Below the pieces are notes generated by a model. It saw only the letters and a list, made by a program, of their open reading frames with translations, made no database searches and was not told where the DNA came from. Below are positions 37,701 to 46,194 of a stretch of 63,150 bases of DNA, in pieces. Source of the stretch: a virus; IMG/VR virus record IMGVR_UViG_3300027872_000005, positions 1-63,150 of that record; one strand, 5' to 3'. Position numbers and translations under genes: made by a program. Position 1 is the first letter of the stretch; each line of letters begins with the position of its first letter.

Positions 37701-38803
37701 TCACTGCCTTCATGGCCTTCAACTATGCGCTCGATATGCTCAATTACTTGATCTCTCCGGAAGATGAAGATGGCCAAAAAGCCTACGACAAGATCGAGGA
37801 ATGGAAACGCGAGCGCAACCTGATCATTATGCTACCGGGCCGGGAAATCATCAGCGGTATTCCGATGGATGGCAGGGACTATCTGAGCATCCCGCTGACG
37901 TGGGGATACAATGTGTTCTTCCTGATGGGTCGGGAAATGGCGGCTCTCACCCGTAACAAGATGGGTTGGGGCGCGGAACGGGTCACAATATCGAAATCCG
38001 CGGCTAACCTTACCAGCTCTATCGTCAATGCATATCTGCCGGTGCAGATCGGTGGAGGGCTCTGGAGATCGATCGCGCCAACGATCGCCAAACCGACGCT
38101 GGAAATCAAGGACAATACAAACTGGCATGGCGGACCAATCTATCGAAAGGTTTTCCCAGGCCAGGAAGCCGAACCGGATAGCCAGCTCTATTTTGAAAAA
38201 TCGGTCAATCCGGCCCTGCGCGATCTGACAAAAGCGCTGAACAAGTGGAGCGGCGGCAATGAGAACAGAAAGGGCTTGATGGACATCAATCCAGAAGTGA
38301 TTGATCACTGGATGAAATTTATCACGGGTGGCGCCGGAAAGTTCTGGTTCGACTACATTGGTGGGAATGCCTTGAGGATCATGGAAGGCGAGATAGTTCC
38401 GCCTCATAAGATACCGCTCCTGCGATCGCTCCGTGGTCGCGTGGACGATTATACCGGCAGCAATATTTTCTATGACCAGTTGATGCGGGTCCGAGCACTC
38501 GACCAAGAAATCAACGCCTTCGATGGGTCTCGTGACAAGGAAGCCGTGAGGGAAGCTAGGGAACGTGATCCGCATCTGACTAAGATGATAGATCCATACA
38601 AGGCGGCGGCCAAGGATCTCTTGAAGCTCAAGAAAGACGAACGCGGCATCAAGGGCAGCCGCAGAATGTCAGAAGAGCGGAAAAAACAACGGCTTGAGAA
38701 CGTTTCTAAAGAGCGAAACAAGGTGATGAGCAGGGCGCGAAGAAAATGGATCGAGACTCATCGAGAGTTGAGAGCGACCGGCGAGTCTGATAGCGGTTTG
38801 TGA
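31700..38803 (+). CDS. Giant polyvalent virion protein with two HExxH motifs
   Basis: 2367 residues. An LPD1-like domain (about 375-600) includes NGSLGLAFGARGRGG and LAHEWMHGVDNYF, with HEWMH at 476-480. The central part (about 830-1180) has segments common in polyvalent proteins, such as FIEEIQSDWHQKGRKTG, AMKRMIKYAADNGFDQIAWT and, at its end, SSGGLPMFQSRR. A second zinc-protease-like site AAFHEGWHFNEDF has HEGWH at 1293-1297. Residues from about 1790 resemble the LPD38 region (SRVNTSLNPGFIVRNFARDL) with hydrophobic segments, and the end is a charged helix. The family is packaged in virions and thought to be injected to neutralise host defences. Expression is coupled to both neighbours by overlaps. 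Confidence 0.75.
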   Translation: MSLTSCLKKLEKTVSAEDAVRVQSIYGELTEAVMSANEAAIEAVNRVLAEAKTERLEIVAKIEKAGGVVKPEADLLGETEADEGKIEDFGEVIEGARKHLASELSSKLSDTEINVVVEPLSKSFPRPNYVKLAEEGVPGKTLAYVALFRSEIPHKPRQPYKVKRWGEQVETMRKFASDMLSGDAELMERVEKGLSESSFEHSFAWTAEAIKGIPADKIERAADIRVKSGEYSVFAGVRYDPAKLLYFVEKRRGMPYQSGGYRIDRAEAHSETLEGAIKKGTEIAQQMVEHEGGTQSKERSKYTDVRLYRDVATKKFYIAFKVRSTIIRVKDGFESSKAAREYRNENRDEIQQIIDDLRRGPRERLETNEPRAGLDRREGDITPEIFSESFGFRGVQFGNYVEGPRRQADLNRAYDALFDLADAVGVPPRALSLNGSLGLAFGARGRGGKNAAAAHFEPGEIAINLTKGAGPGSLAHEWMHGVDNYFARQDKAGGFMSERHRAPGAKGPVRDEVYKAWRGIEKVVGEGSFSERSLEQDKARSKPYFSTTIEKVARSFERYVIDKLNEKKIRNDYLANIDLSGGAYPTNKEMDDGIRAAYDKLFKALKTEETAEGNVRLYSASVASPAQNFYSGLLKAVEEAKLTEGTSEQWLGYFYTAAHKKTKALRDEKNRPTGKTKEIDIPATSPIPGVTLEEMEWIGLLDWLKQQKGPLTRDAVADFVYANLVDVQEVVKGEPSKLGRIEALPNGKFIVWEAGGVKRVFDTRQDAEYELKRFREGYPDSESRTKFPSYQTPGGKNYRELLLTLPTNRADVYHFIREHPEGFEVVRATDGVEEVRQQFLKRANAEKYVERANTHNMGGQFREPTYTGGHFGNTPNVIAHIRFNERVVDGKKILFIEEIQSDWHQKGRKTGYKTSDRLIDGHDYNWWNRQSQNILNQGSEYRIAHSEEYTQALRNRDLLAGNPDEVPNAPFKTTWPTLAMKRMIKYAADNGFDQIAWTTGDMQNARYPDELRKVVTSLSWRPEVRRPSSVEGQIVRIVTTIQKDLDAAPMRFAVEPNGVISAAMPERAKGKHIEELVGKEMADQIMAEPSGVIDAEDFVIGGEGMRGFYDKILRSAANKIGKKFGAKTGTVGLPGEYEIYQDVKSGLWFIDEADVDAAEGMNSGITTYETEIDAREALKKYQGPNVEVWSLPITDELREAVSSGGLPMFQSRRLTPAAQAAKPLIEEKVIEIIRRMTDGLEIQLHPDWIEAGNYVALEGSGGGTVAGGFADKIQGIIGIAMSSEASPTEAAFHEGWHFNEDFMTPREKVLMKLELPRLRRIVLNHYPSLGDRPIGEVIGQISDNEIIAYAGAYHMQRGLVGVHIGIRRFFDRMARMFRQIRNAMRGLGFNTAEDIFDIAETGKMKTRATPAKRRQLARDMYRATGTTEPQYSARRRPKTDPKASFEAAEDVSWVMRRLLRGNKSILGMTYPEFITDKGIMRQKTQDRMNSVKRQQRAIEASGGVIPESLDTYLAEENYYGKAGERQTAFLQNHIDPLTADMRERNITGVELGDYLYARHAPERNKTMLERNPDIEDGSGMSNDEAARIMARIAREGRTGDFEAVAKRIDRIIKDTRKRYKRAGLISKEEYEQWEDRWEFYVPLQGWADEAIGNEETEIGFKGRSGFDIRGLESQMAMGRTSRAENPMLNVIIAAERSILRAEKNEVAQTFLKMVRTYPNKTLWRIYTGKPEKRLNKDTGLIETFWVPPWEKTPDNVVSAKVNGEVKWIQIYHPGVYRGMKMLGTDNFNDVIATFGMLNRYLSRVNTSLNPGFIVRNFARDLQTAMIHLGEQDIRFIRLKVLRDVPAAIRGVFGGLKGKRDTKWQKHFEEFAVKAGGKVSYFDMDSLENKTRKIKMALEEGNFYRAFKWTWDLVDQINGAVENGVRLAAYVNLVKPVSEGGGGQTMAKAASFGRNMTVNFNRKGEWGPTGNALYLFYNVGINGPARMFQFMRREPAKAAKYFTAFMAFNYALDMLNYLISPEDEDGQKAYDKIEEWKRERNLIIMLPGREIISGIPMDGRDYLSIPLTWGYNVFFLMGREMAALTRNKMGWGAERVTISKSAANLTSSIVNAYLPVQIGGGLWRSIAPTIAKPTLEIKDNTNWHGGPIYRKVFPGQEAEPDSQLYFEKSVNPALRDLTKALNKWSGGNENRKGLMDINPEVIDHWMKFITGGAGKFWFDYIGGNALRIMEGEIVPPHKIPLLRSLRGRVDDYTGSNIFYDQLMRVRALDQEINAFDGSRDKEAVREARERDPHLTKMIDPYKAAAKDLLKLKKDERGIKGSRRMSEERKKQRLENVSKERNKVMSRARRKWIETHRELRATGESDSGL

Positions 38804-40578
38804 TGGCATCCTTCACCGCACAAGATGTGCACGAAATGGCGGAAATGATGATCGCCGAGGCCAGCAGCGAAGGTTGGAGGGGCATGGCGGATGTCGGTTA
38901 TGCCGCTTACAACCGCTCTGAATTGACCGGTAAATCAATATCAGAAACCATCAATCACTACGATGCAAAGAGTGGTTATGCGCAGTTCTCCTACCAGACT
39001 GACGCAGCCAACATGGAAAGAACCGAGAGAGCGATCGAGGAAAACGCGCCGATCTATATTGAGGCCACACGGCTCGCTGGCGATATTTTGACCGGCCAAT
39101 CAGCGTATCCAAATCACGGTGGAACGTACTATCACAAAACCAACATGGAAAAACCGCCAGATTGGCGCCATGATTACGATGTCATAGAGGCGATCGATTA
39201 CGGTAATCACATATTTTATGGTGGACCGATCGCGGCTAGTCACATTACGCATCTTAGCGACATCTTTTCCACCTATGATTTCGGCCCGGTTCCAGAAAAT
39301 TCGCCCGCCATTCAAATCGCGGCGTGGGCCAATCCAGAGCCGGTTAATCTGTTCGGATTTGAAGACTTGGTGGAAGCGTTTGATTCCCAGGGCTTCCCGA
39401 TTTCATCGGCAATGGCGGCAGAGGCACCATTAGGCACAAGTATGGAATCGATGGCGGCGAGCCCGGAAATGCCGTCCAATCAGCCAAAACAGCCGGCGAT
39501 GATGGCACCGGGGATACCGCAGCCACGGCCGTCGCCGGGGATAATGGCGCCAGGCGCCTCGATCGATCAGGTGTCCTACACGCCTGATAATTTCCCGGAC
39601 GTAATAGCCGGTGGTTTGCGCGGCCGATCAAGCCCAATTTCAAGCCCCCTGGGCGGTGTCGGCAATTATACCAATGAAAATCTCGGCTATGACAGCCTAT
39701 CCAGCCCGGAAGGCATCGCTCCGGGCCTCATGTCTGGAACCACGGTCAGTGCCAGAGGCGCAGCTAACCCGGAACTGGCATCAACCCCCGCTCCCGTGGC
39801 GGCACCTTCCCGCGATCTGCATCAATCCGAAACGCCGAGCATTTTCGATCAAAGAGAACCGGAACCGGCGGCATCGCCTATGTTTGCCGGTGTTCCCGAA
39901 GCATCTTTCTCCAATCAAGCAGCGGACGCGGCACCGGGGATTCCACAACCAAGACCCTCGGCGGACGCACCGCTTCCACCGCAGCCGCGTTCATCAGCAG
40001 CAGTAAATACACCGCCAAGCAAAGGAAACATTGTCACAGGCGGCTTAAAGGGCGCCGGACAGGGGTTTATCGCCGGTGGCCCATTGGGTGCGGCAATCGG
40101 CGGAGCGATCGGGGCGGGTGTTCCGCTCATCAAACGAATGAACAGGACGAGCGGCGGTGCGCCTGCTGATGATGGACCGTCAAGTTGGGGCAGCGATCCA
40201 ATCTCTGAAATTGCCGATCAAAGCTACAATGCCGATGGATCGTTCAATTTGGACCAATTCTATGAAGCTGCGGCCAAGACCGCTTTTGGCGGTGGCGGCG
40301 GTGCTCTGGTGCGAGAAAACCGTGTTGCCTACGAGGCTGCGAAGCGCACGGCGGCGAGCCGTGGCACAGAGAGTTATTACGATTATTCCCGTGGCAGCAC
40401 CGCGCCGACTAGCGGTAAGTCTTCCAGCAGATCTTCCGGATCGGATCGCAATGGCGGCAGCGATAGGAACGACGATTCCTATGGCGGCGGCGGTGCCGAA
40501 CGAAAGGAAAGCGAAAAAGGAATGCCGAGCGGCGGCTTTGATCCATCCGAAAGGACTGTCGGTTCATCAAATCGGTAA
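38803..40578 (+). CDS. SleB-like cell-wall hydrolase with long disordered tail
   Basis: 591 residues. Residues 1-145 look like a Hydrolase_2/SleB lytic domain: an EASSEGWRGMADVGYAAYNR helix carrying the expected Glu, and later GGTYYH. Residues about 165-400 are Pro/Ala/Ser-rich with repeated PGIPQPRPS motifs, followed by a Gly/Ala-rich hydrophobic stretch (GGPLGAAIGGAIGAG) and a Ser/Gly/Arg-rich end. Lying next to the giant polyvalent gene, it may be the virion lysin that opens the wall for DNA entry. The ATG at 38803 overlaps the previous stop. Confidence 0.6.
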   Translation: MASFTAQDVHEMAEMMIAEASSEGWRGMADVGYAAYNRSELTGKSISETINHYDAKSGYAQFSYQTDAANMERTERAIEENAPIYIEATRLAGDILTGQSAYPNHGGTYYHKTNMEKPPDWRHDYDVIEAIDYGNHIFYGGPIAASHITHLSDIFSTYDFGPVPENSPAIQIAAWANPEPVNLFGFEDLVEAFDSQGFPISSAMAAEAPLGTSMESMAASPEMPSNQPKQPAMMAPGIPQPRPSPGIMAPGASIDQVSYTPDNFPDVIAGGLRGRSSPISSPLGGVGNYTNENLGYDSLSSPEGIAPGLMSGTTVSARGAANPELASTPAPVAAPSRDLHQSETPSIFDQREPEPAASPMFAGVPEASFSNQAADAAPGIPQPRPSADAPLPPQPRSSAAVNTPPSKGNIVTGGLKGAGQGFIAGGPLGAAIGGAIGAGVPLIKRMNRTSGGAPADDGPSSWGSDPISEIADQSYNADGSFNLDQFYEAAAKTAFGGGGGALVRENRVAYEAAKRTAASRGTESYYDYSRGSTAPTSGKSSSRSSGSDRNGGSDRNDDSYGGGGAERKESEKGMPSGGFDPSERTVGSSNR

Positions 40579-40590
40579 AAGGAGAATCCA

Positions 40591-40854
40591 ATGTCAAGCA
40601 TGAAATCCATTTCGCCGGCACTAGAGGCCCAAGCCGTCGATATATCGAGCGTCGATCACGCTTTTCCCAAGCCCTGCAACGCCATTTATGTCGGCGGAAC
40701 GGGTGTCATCATCGTTGAAATGGGCAATGTCGCGGGTGGCGTTGTAAATGTCACCTTCTCCGCTGTTCCTGCCGGCTATCAACTGAACGTTGCCGCAACC
40801 AAGGTAATCAAGACCGGCACCACGGCGACGCTCATGGTGGGGATGTTCTCGTGA
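40591..40854 (+). CDS. Small conserved structural protein (87 aa)
   Basis: Pattern CNAIYVGGTG, VTFSAVPAGYQL and a final hydrophobic strand matches small phage proteins often seen beside fibre genes. An AAAGGAG site precedes the ATG. Its stop overlaps the GTG start of the following gene (GTGA). Likely a virion component; function unknown. Confidence 0.65.
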   Translation: MSSMKSISPALEAQAVDISSVDHAFPKPCNAIYVGGTGVIIVEMGNVAGGVVNVTFSAVPAGYQLNVAATKVIKTGTTATLMVGMFS

Positions 40855-42758
40855 GATTAGGACTCGGCCTTGGACTGAGATACAGACGCGCTTTGCTCGG
40901 TGAGCCTGTTCTGGCGATTCCGGTCAATAGCGTTGCACCGGCTATCAGCGGCACGGAAACACAAGGTAACGTCCTAACCACGACAGACGGGACGTGGACC
41001 GCCAATCCGCCGCCGACCTTCAGCTATCAATGGGATGCCAACGATGTTGTGATTCCGGCCGCGACGGCCAATCAATATACGCTGACGGCGGGTGAAGTCG
41101 GCAAGGTCGTCAAGTGCGTGGTCACGGCAACCAACACCGAAGGCTCGACGCCAGCGGACAGTAACGACAGCGGATCAATTGCCGCGGCGGTGGCCGATCC
41201 GGTCAATATCGCCTCTGCAGCGGGTGTCGCGACGGTTTCCGGTGAGGCCGCCGGCCTCGACAGCGTTGCCGCATCGGCGGGTGTGGCTACCGCTCTTGGC
41301 CGATCCGGTCCAACAGCGCCCAGCGATCTTCTCGATGACTCCGATTTCGATGCCCTGGCGGTTGATTTCGTCAGATTGCTTGTCACTATCCGCGATGTTG
41401 CGACACCGGCCAATGACGTCGCCGATGGCCCGATCAATTCCAGCATCGCTTTCACTGGTGGCACCAAGACCATTGTTGCTCTGAGCGGCGTTCTCAAGAC
41501 GCGAGGGGCCAACACGCTCGAACAATCGCACGATCCTGAAACACCTGGCAATGTAGCCATCGGAACGCTGATCGAGCCGATAGCGGAAGCCAGCATTCAC
41601 CTGCACTCTGCCGACGCGACAGACGTTTCATGGGTCAAATCCGGTGTCGATGTTCCGGCAACCGACAAAATCGATCCTTTCGGAACATCCACTGCCGATG
41701 AAATTGCCTGTACGGCACAAGGCGATGTCGTTCGGACAATGCACCAAGCCTACACCGGGTTGACGGCGGGCAAGGTGACGACCGTTTCCCGCTGGATCAA
41801 AGCCGGGGTCAATGTTGATTTCGTTCAATTGGCTTGGGATGCGGACGGCAATGGCACGGACGGCTGCTACTGTAATTTCCAGCTTTCCACGGGGGCGCGT
41901 GGAGTACCACAGGCGTTTGCCGCCGGCACGGCTCTAACCGCTCGTATGACCGGTTACATCAATGGCTATTATCGCGTCGAATTGGCCGGAAAGATTGCTG
42001 TCGGGACGGTCGGCCGCTTCTCAATGAATTTTGTCGATCGCATCGACGCTGACGGCTTCGAGGCCGCCAATTTGCTCAACAACGACAGCGTGATCGTTTT
42101 CGGGGCGCAGGTTGGACCGGGGACGGAGATCGCCGGTTCCTACATCGCTTCCACGACAACTCCCGTCACCCGTGCCGCCGATACCATCCCGCAGATCCTC
42201 ACCGCGGATTTCCCCTACGCCAACACGGGGCCGGGCTGCGTCGGCTTCAAATATCAGATTTTGGAGGTGCCGGCCGGCAATTCCAACATTTTCGCCATCG
42301 GCAATTCGGCGACGGAAGAACTGGCGCTTGAACAATATGACGATTCCGGCTCGCAACACCGCTTTTCCATCAAGGATGGCGGGGTACAGGTTGCGCTGAT
42401 TGCCGATGGTCCGGGCTCGGCCGACTATTTTGCTGAATTGCTCACCTGCTTCTCGTGGACAACTGACGATGCCTACATCAAGTGCAACGAGGGCATCCCT
42501 GACGGCACCCAGGACGTGACCGTGACGCTGCCGACAACCGGTGGCACCTTACTCTACATCGGCGGCGACAGCAGCGGCGGTTCAGCTTCGATAATGCTCA
42601 AGGAATTTGTCTACCTGCCGCGCAAACCATTCAACATCGATACCGAAGCCACGGCAGACGGCGGGTTGCCGTTCCCAACCGGTATTGCCGCGATGGCTCT
42701 GCTTGAGACCGGTGACGCTATCCTCACCGAGACAGGCGGAAACCTCGTTCTCGAATAA
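40851..42758 (+). CDS. Mosaic fibre protein: Ig-like domain, repeat, lectin-like end (635 aa)
   Basis: Starts with GTG at 40851. Residues about 18-115 form an Ig-like domain (GTETQGNVLTTTDGTWT, TFSYQWDAND). Residues about 120-150 contain AAGVATVSGEAAG and SAGVATALG, the same repeat as in the 790-residue protein. The rest is beta-rich with a concanavalin-like appearance and a helical-strand end. The shared repeat suggests domain exchange between two fibre genes, and the lectin-like end suggests binding to host surface glycans. Confidence 0.6.
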   Translation: MRLGLGLGLRYRRALLGEPVLAIPVNSVAPAISGTETQGNVLTTTDGTWTANPPPTFSYQWDANDVVIPAATANQYTLTAGEVGKVVKCVVTATNTEGSTPADSNDSGSIAAAVADPVNIASAAGVATVSGEAAGLDSVAASAGVATALGRSGPTAPSDLLDDSDFDALAVDFVRLLVTIRDVATPANDVADGPINSSIAFTGGTKTIVALSGVLKTRGANTLEQSHDPETPGNVAIGTLIEPIAEASIHLHSADATDVSWVKSGVDVPATDKIDPFGTSTADEIACTAQGDVVRTMHQAYTGLTAGKVTTVSRWIKAGVNVDFVQLAWDADGNGTDGCYCNFQLSTGARGVPQAFAAGTALTARMTGYINGYYRVELAGKIAVGTVGRFSMNFVDRIDADGFEAANLLNNDSVIVFGAQVGPGTEIAGSYIASTTTPVTRAADTIPQILTADFPYANTGPGCVGFKYQILEVPAGNSNIFAIGNSATEELALEQYDDSGSQHRFSIKDGGVQVALIADGPGSADYFAELLTCFSWTTDDAYIKCNEGIPDGTQDVTVTLPTTGGTLLYIGGDSSGGSASIMLKEFVYLPRKPFNIDTEATADGGLPFPTGIAAMALLETGDAILTETGGNLVLE

Positions 42759-42770
42759 AGGAGAAAGACA

Positions 42771-43304
42771 TTGGTAGATACAAAAATATCAGGATTTGAT
42801 GACATTGGCGCTGATATTGTCGGCACCGATCAACTGGCTGTTGTCGATGATCCTGCCGGTACGCCATTGAGCCGCAGGGCCGATTTTACGCGGCTTCTGC
42901 GATACATCGAACAGGAAACCACCTTCATCAAATATGTCCAGCCAACGGTTGTCGATCCTCTAACCGTTGTCACGACCGGCGATGGCAAATGGTATATGCA
43001 CGTTCCGCCCGGATTGAACGGCATGAACTTGATGTATGTCCACGCCGAGTGCATCACCGCCGGCGCTGTCAGCGGGACGATGGATGTGCAGATCCGAAAC
43101 GTCACCCAAGCCGTTGATATGCTTACAACCAAGCTCACGATCGATGTCAGTGAAACCGGATCGGACACGGCCGCCGTTGCCGCCGTGATCGATGCGGCCA
43201 ATGACGATGTTGCAACCAACGATCTGCTCGCTATCGATATCGATGGCATTCACGGCACACCGGCCAAGGGTTTGATCGTAACGTTGGGGTTCCAGCTTCC
43301 ATGA
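42771..43304 (+). CDS. Tail fibre-module protein with TTG start (177 aa)
   Basis: The start is TTG at 42771, fixed by an AAAGGAG site eight bases upstream; there is no better ATG. N-terminus TKISGFDDIGADIVGTDQLAVVDD is typical of short adaptor segments at the head of phage fibres, followed by a beta-sandwich-like domain. It overlaps the next gene by four bases, so it may bridge the tail to that spike. Confidence 0.65.
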   Translation: MVDTKISGFDDIGADIVGTDQLAVVDDPAGTPLSRRADFTRLLRYIEQETTFIKYVQPTVVDPLTVVTTGDGKWYMHVPPGLNGMNLMYVHAECITAGAVSGTMDVQIRNVTQAVDMLTTKLTIDVSETGSDTAAVAAVIDAANDDVATNDLLAIDIDGIHGTPAKGLIVTLGFQLP

Positions 43305-45082
43305 CCTACACCATTGTAAATAATGTGGATTTTCGGGACACCGTTGGTCCTACCAATGTCACGTACCAATATCTGCAGATGACACGACCGGAATCCGTCA
43401 GCGGCGCTGTTAATGGTAAGTGCGTTATTGTCCATGATGAAGATGGTCAAACCTTACGGAAAATCCGCGGCTTCGATTGGGCGAAGCGTCTTGCCGAATT
43501 TCGCAACCTCTCCAACATTCACATAGAGGATATTTATGCCGATTCCAGAATGAATGCCGAGCAACAGTTCGCCGCTGGCATTGTCATAAGGGAGCCCTAT
43601 TCAAACATCAAAGTCAAAAACGCGATCGTCCGGAACGTGCGTTATGCCGGCAGCGAGACCGGCTACCAGAACGCCGATGGTTATACGACCGAGCGCAATG
43701 GCTCGGAGATAGAATTTTGGTCGTGCATCGGCATCGATACAGTTGACAGCATTTGGGATATGAAGTCCGCGGGCATTTGGGTTGATTGCGATGTCGAAAA
43801 CTCGAATTTCGGGTGGCGTTTGAGGGGAGCAAATTCGGTTGGTGAGCCCGACCAGATCCATTATTTGATCAATTGCACATCCCGCAGTTGTGCAAGGGCC
43901 ATACAGGTACACCCCCGCTGCGAGGTCCGGCTATGGAATTATACTGCGATCGATAACGGCGGTCTGTACGATATCAAAGTTGGTGCCAGTGTTGATCAGG
44001 TTATCTTTTTGACCGAGCATCCCTTCCCCAATATGCGGGAGCCTTACCCGCCGACGTTCACCGAAAAGCAAAAGCGTGAATATGACGATGCCGGCCGCAA
44101 CCGGGCCAAGCATAGGCTCTATCTGGCGCCTCAGAATGTTGAGCGGCTGCGCACACAAACGCCTAAAATCTCAGGCGGGTTGATCGGCTCGATCAAAACC
44201 GTCACGGACGGCATATCGTCCGGTGTCGATGGCAAATACTGCGAGACCTCCGATGGTATCGCTGCCTCGATGCAGGTTGACGACGATGCGGCGATTGCAT
44301 GGTTTCAGGCTCGCTCTGGATTTTCAAATGCCAGGGCCGGCATCGATCTCCGTCTTGATAATGTCGCGAACGCTCTGATTCTTCGCTTGAACGATGATCG
44401 CTACTGCCTGAAAGAAGCCGGCGCCATCACCCACATGGCGAGGATCGGCGAGCCGGATTCCATCCGGGGCCATTTCTGGAGGAAGATGGGGGCAACTTCA
44501 TCTGGCGTTCTTTGGGATTATCTGGACGCCCAAATTGATCGTGGCCGGGTGTTTGGTGGAGGTAGTGATAACTGGAATATGCCGATTGCCGACATGGGGT
44601 CGGCGTGGGACGAGGACAATTTTTCGGTGATCGTTGGTTGGCACACGCCGAACGAAGTGGCCGCCGACCGATATGTTTTCCACATTCGGAACGCCGACGA
44701 CTCGGAATACCATAAGATGTGGGGCGACAGTGTTGGGGTATTCGGGTTTTCGACCAAGGACAATATTGGTACAAACGACTTCGTGCGCAGCCCCGGCTAT
44801 GGAGCCGGCCTTACTAGGTCATGCTACACGTTTGATGCGGGCACCACGAGATCGGTGCTGCATGAAGATGGCGTCAAGGTCGCCGATGACACCAGCGCCC
44901 GTACCCCGGCATCGCTCACAACCTTCAGTCTTGGCTCGAAAAGCAGCGGCGGCGGCGGGTTGCAGCGCCGCATCGCCGAACTTATCATTCTGCCGACAAC
45001 GTTGAGCGATGCCGACGCATTGTACGAGTCCGAACAGGCCAACAACACCTTCAGCCAACCGGGTATCGGGGATCTGAGTTGA
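43301..45082 (+). CDS. Putative tail spike (beta-helix) protein (593 aa)
   Basis: Residues about 1-230 show short repeated strands (NIHIEDIYADS, NIKVKNAIVRNVRY, IEFWSCIGIDTV, GIWVDCDVENSNFGWRLRG) typical of a right-handed beta-helix. From about 290 the protein turns into a concanavalin-like sandwich (LITPxxLSDADALYE-type ending), as in LamG-like fibre tips. Depolymerase or glycan-binding activity is plausible but no catalytic pair is identified. It ends directly before the endolysin gene. Confidence 0.6.
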   Translation: MTYTIVNNVDFRDTVGPTNVTYQYLQMTRPESVSGAVNGKCVIVHDEDGQTLRKIRGFDWAKRLAEFRNLSNIHIEDIYADSRMNAEQQFAAGIVIREPYSNIKVKNAIVRNVRYAGSETGYQNADGYTTERNGSEIEFWSCIGIDTVDSIWDMKSAGIWVDCDVENSNFGWRLRGANSVGEPDQIHYLINCTSRSCARAIQVHPRCEVRLWNYTAIDNGGLYDIKVGASVDQVIFLTEHPFPNMREPYPPTFTEKQKREYDDAGRNRAKHRLYLAPQNVERLRTQTPKISGGLIGSIKTVTDGISSGVDGKYCETSDGIAASMQVDDDAAIAWFQARSGFSNARAGIDLRLDNVANALILRLNDDRYCLKEAGAITHMARIGEPDSIRGHFWRKMGATSSGVLWDYLDAQIDRGRVFGGGSDNWNMPIADMGSAWDEDNFSVIVGWHTPNEVAADRYVFHIRNADDSEYHKMWGDSVGVFGFSTKDNIGTNDFVRSPGYGAGLTRSCYTFDAGTTRSVLHEDGVKVADDTSARTPASLTTFSLGSKSSGGGGLQRRIAELIILPTTLSDADALYESEQANNTFSQPGIGDLS

Positions 45083-45924
45083 TGAAACTTTCCGCCCAGG
45101 GCGCCGCCTTTCTCCGGGGCCATGAGGGTTTTGTCTCGAAGTGGTATCGCGATCCGGTCGGTATTTTGACGATTGGGGTTGGCTTCACCTGGCGCTCGGA
45201 GTCGTTCAAAAAATGGTGGAAAAAACATAAACCCGGCTCGATCGGCCAAGGCTCGATGACACGCTTCGAGGCTGACGATGCGCTGAAATACCTATGCGAC
45301 ACGGAATATGGCCTGGCGGTCAATCGGTTCTTGGGCAAGAAAGTTGCGCAGCACGTCTTCGATGGCATGGTTTCGATGGTCTACAATTTGGGTCCGGGAG
45401 CACTTAAATGGAAATGGGCGGCAGCTTGCAAGCGCGGCAATTATGCCGCAGCGGCGGCTCTGGTGAGACGCACAGGGACAACGGCCAAAGGCATCCGGTT
45501 GCCCGGTCTGGTCAGGCGCCGAAAAGAGGAAGCGCTGTTGATCTCGAACGGTATCTACACGGGTGAGCGAGTGTTGGTGATCGATGCGATGGCCGATGGT
45601 GTTCTGAGACGCCGCGAGCGCGGGTCCGCCGTTGCCGCGCTGATCCGGGACTTGAAGACCTTGGGTTATTATAGCGGCCCAATCGATGATTTGTTCGGCC
45701 CGAGTACGGAAGCCGCGGTTATGCAATTCCAGCATATCAGCGGTTTGCAATCTGACGGTATTGCAGGACCGAAAACCCTGAAAATGATCGCCGCTGCATT
45801 GCGGACACCTGCAAGGATAGCCGCGAAACCACGCCGCAAGGCGACGGGCGGTTGGATTGGTTTTATCATGGTGGTTCTCACTGGAATCGCCGCAGCAATC
45901 GGAAAGGCAATTGGATTATGGTAG
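45082..45924 (+). CDS. Endolysin: GH24 lysozyme with peptidoglycan-binding domain
   Basis: 280 residues from the ATG at 45082, which overlaps the spike stop by one base. Residues 15, 24 and 30 are Glu, Asp and Thr in GHEGF...WYRDPVGILTIGVGF, the exact spacing of the T4 lysozyme catalytic triad (E11, D20, T26). Residues about 175-235 form a PG_binding_1 domain (LIRDLKTLGYYSGPIDDLFG, AVMQFQHISGL). A C-terminal hydrophobic segment (IGFIMVVLTGIAAAIG) is unusual and may anchor the enzyme to the membrane. It cleaves peptidoglycan at lysis. Confidence 0.9.
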   Translation: MKLSAQGAAFLRGHEGFVSKWYRDPVGILTIGVGFTWRSESFKKWWKKHKPGSIGQGSMTRFEADDALKYLCDTEYGLAVNRFLGKKVAQHVFDGMVSMVYNLGPGALKWKWAAACKRGNYAAAAALVRRTGTTAKGIRLPGLVRRRKEEALLISNGIYTGERVLVIDAMADGVLRRRERGSAVAALIRDLKTLGYYSGPIDDLFGPSTEAAVMQFQHISGLQSDGIAGPKTLKMIAAALRTPARIAAKPRRKATGGWIGFIMVVLTGIAAAIGKAIGLW

Positions 45925-46190
45925 ATTTTACGTGGTGGCAGGTTGCCGCTTTCTTTGGTCCGTCTGTCGTGACCCTGATCGTTTGGGTATTTCATAAGCT
46001 GAGTGGATCGAAGACCAACATCAACGCAACACTTCTCGCCGTTCTCGGCGCTACGGAAATGCTCGATATGAGCTTTCTTCCGTATGGTATCACCGCGCCT
46101 CTGGCAACGGGCTTTGCCGCTGCGATTATGCTCTCGAACACGGTTTTGAGCAGCACACGGCCAAATCTTCCAAAGGCTTTGACGGGGTAG
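45918..46190 (+). CDS. Holin-like membrane protein (90 aa)
   Basis: 90 residues with two or three hydrophobic segments (FFGPSVVTLIVWVFH, LAVLGATEMLDMSFL, ATGFAAAIMLSN), overlapping the endolysin gene by seven bases. Size, topology and neighbour fit a holin that permeabilises the inner membrane. No specific holin class is recognised. Confidence 0.6.
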   Translation: MVDFTWWQVAAFFGPSVVTLIVWVFHKLSGSKTNINATLLAVLGATEMLDMSFLPYGITAPLATGFAAAIMLSNTVLSSTRPNLPKALTG

Positions 46191-46194
46191 CGAT

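Noticed and set aside
40789-40797. AACGTTGCC motif in the small structural gene
   Set aside because: Lies within coding sequence of a late gene and away from any promoter; treated as chance.
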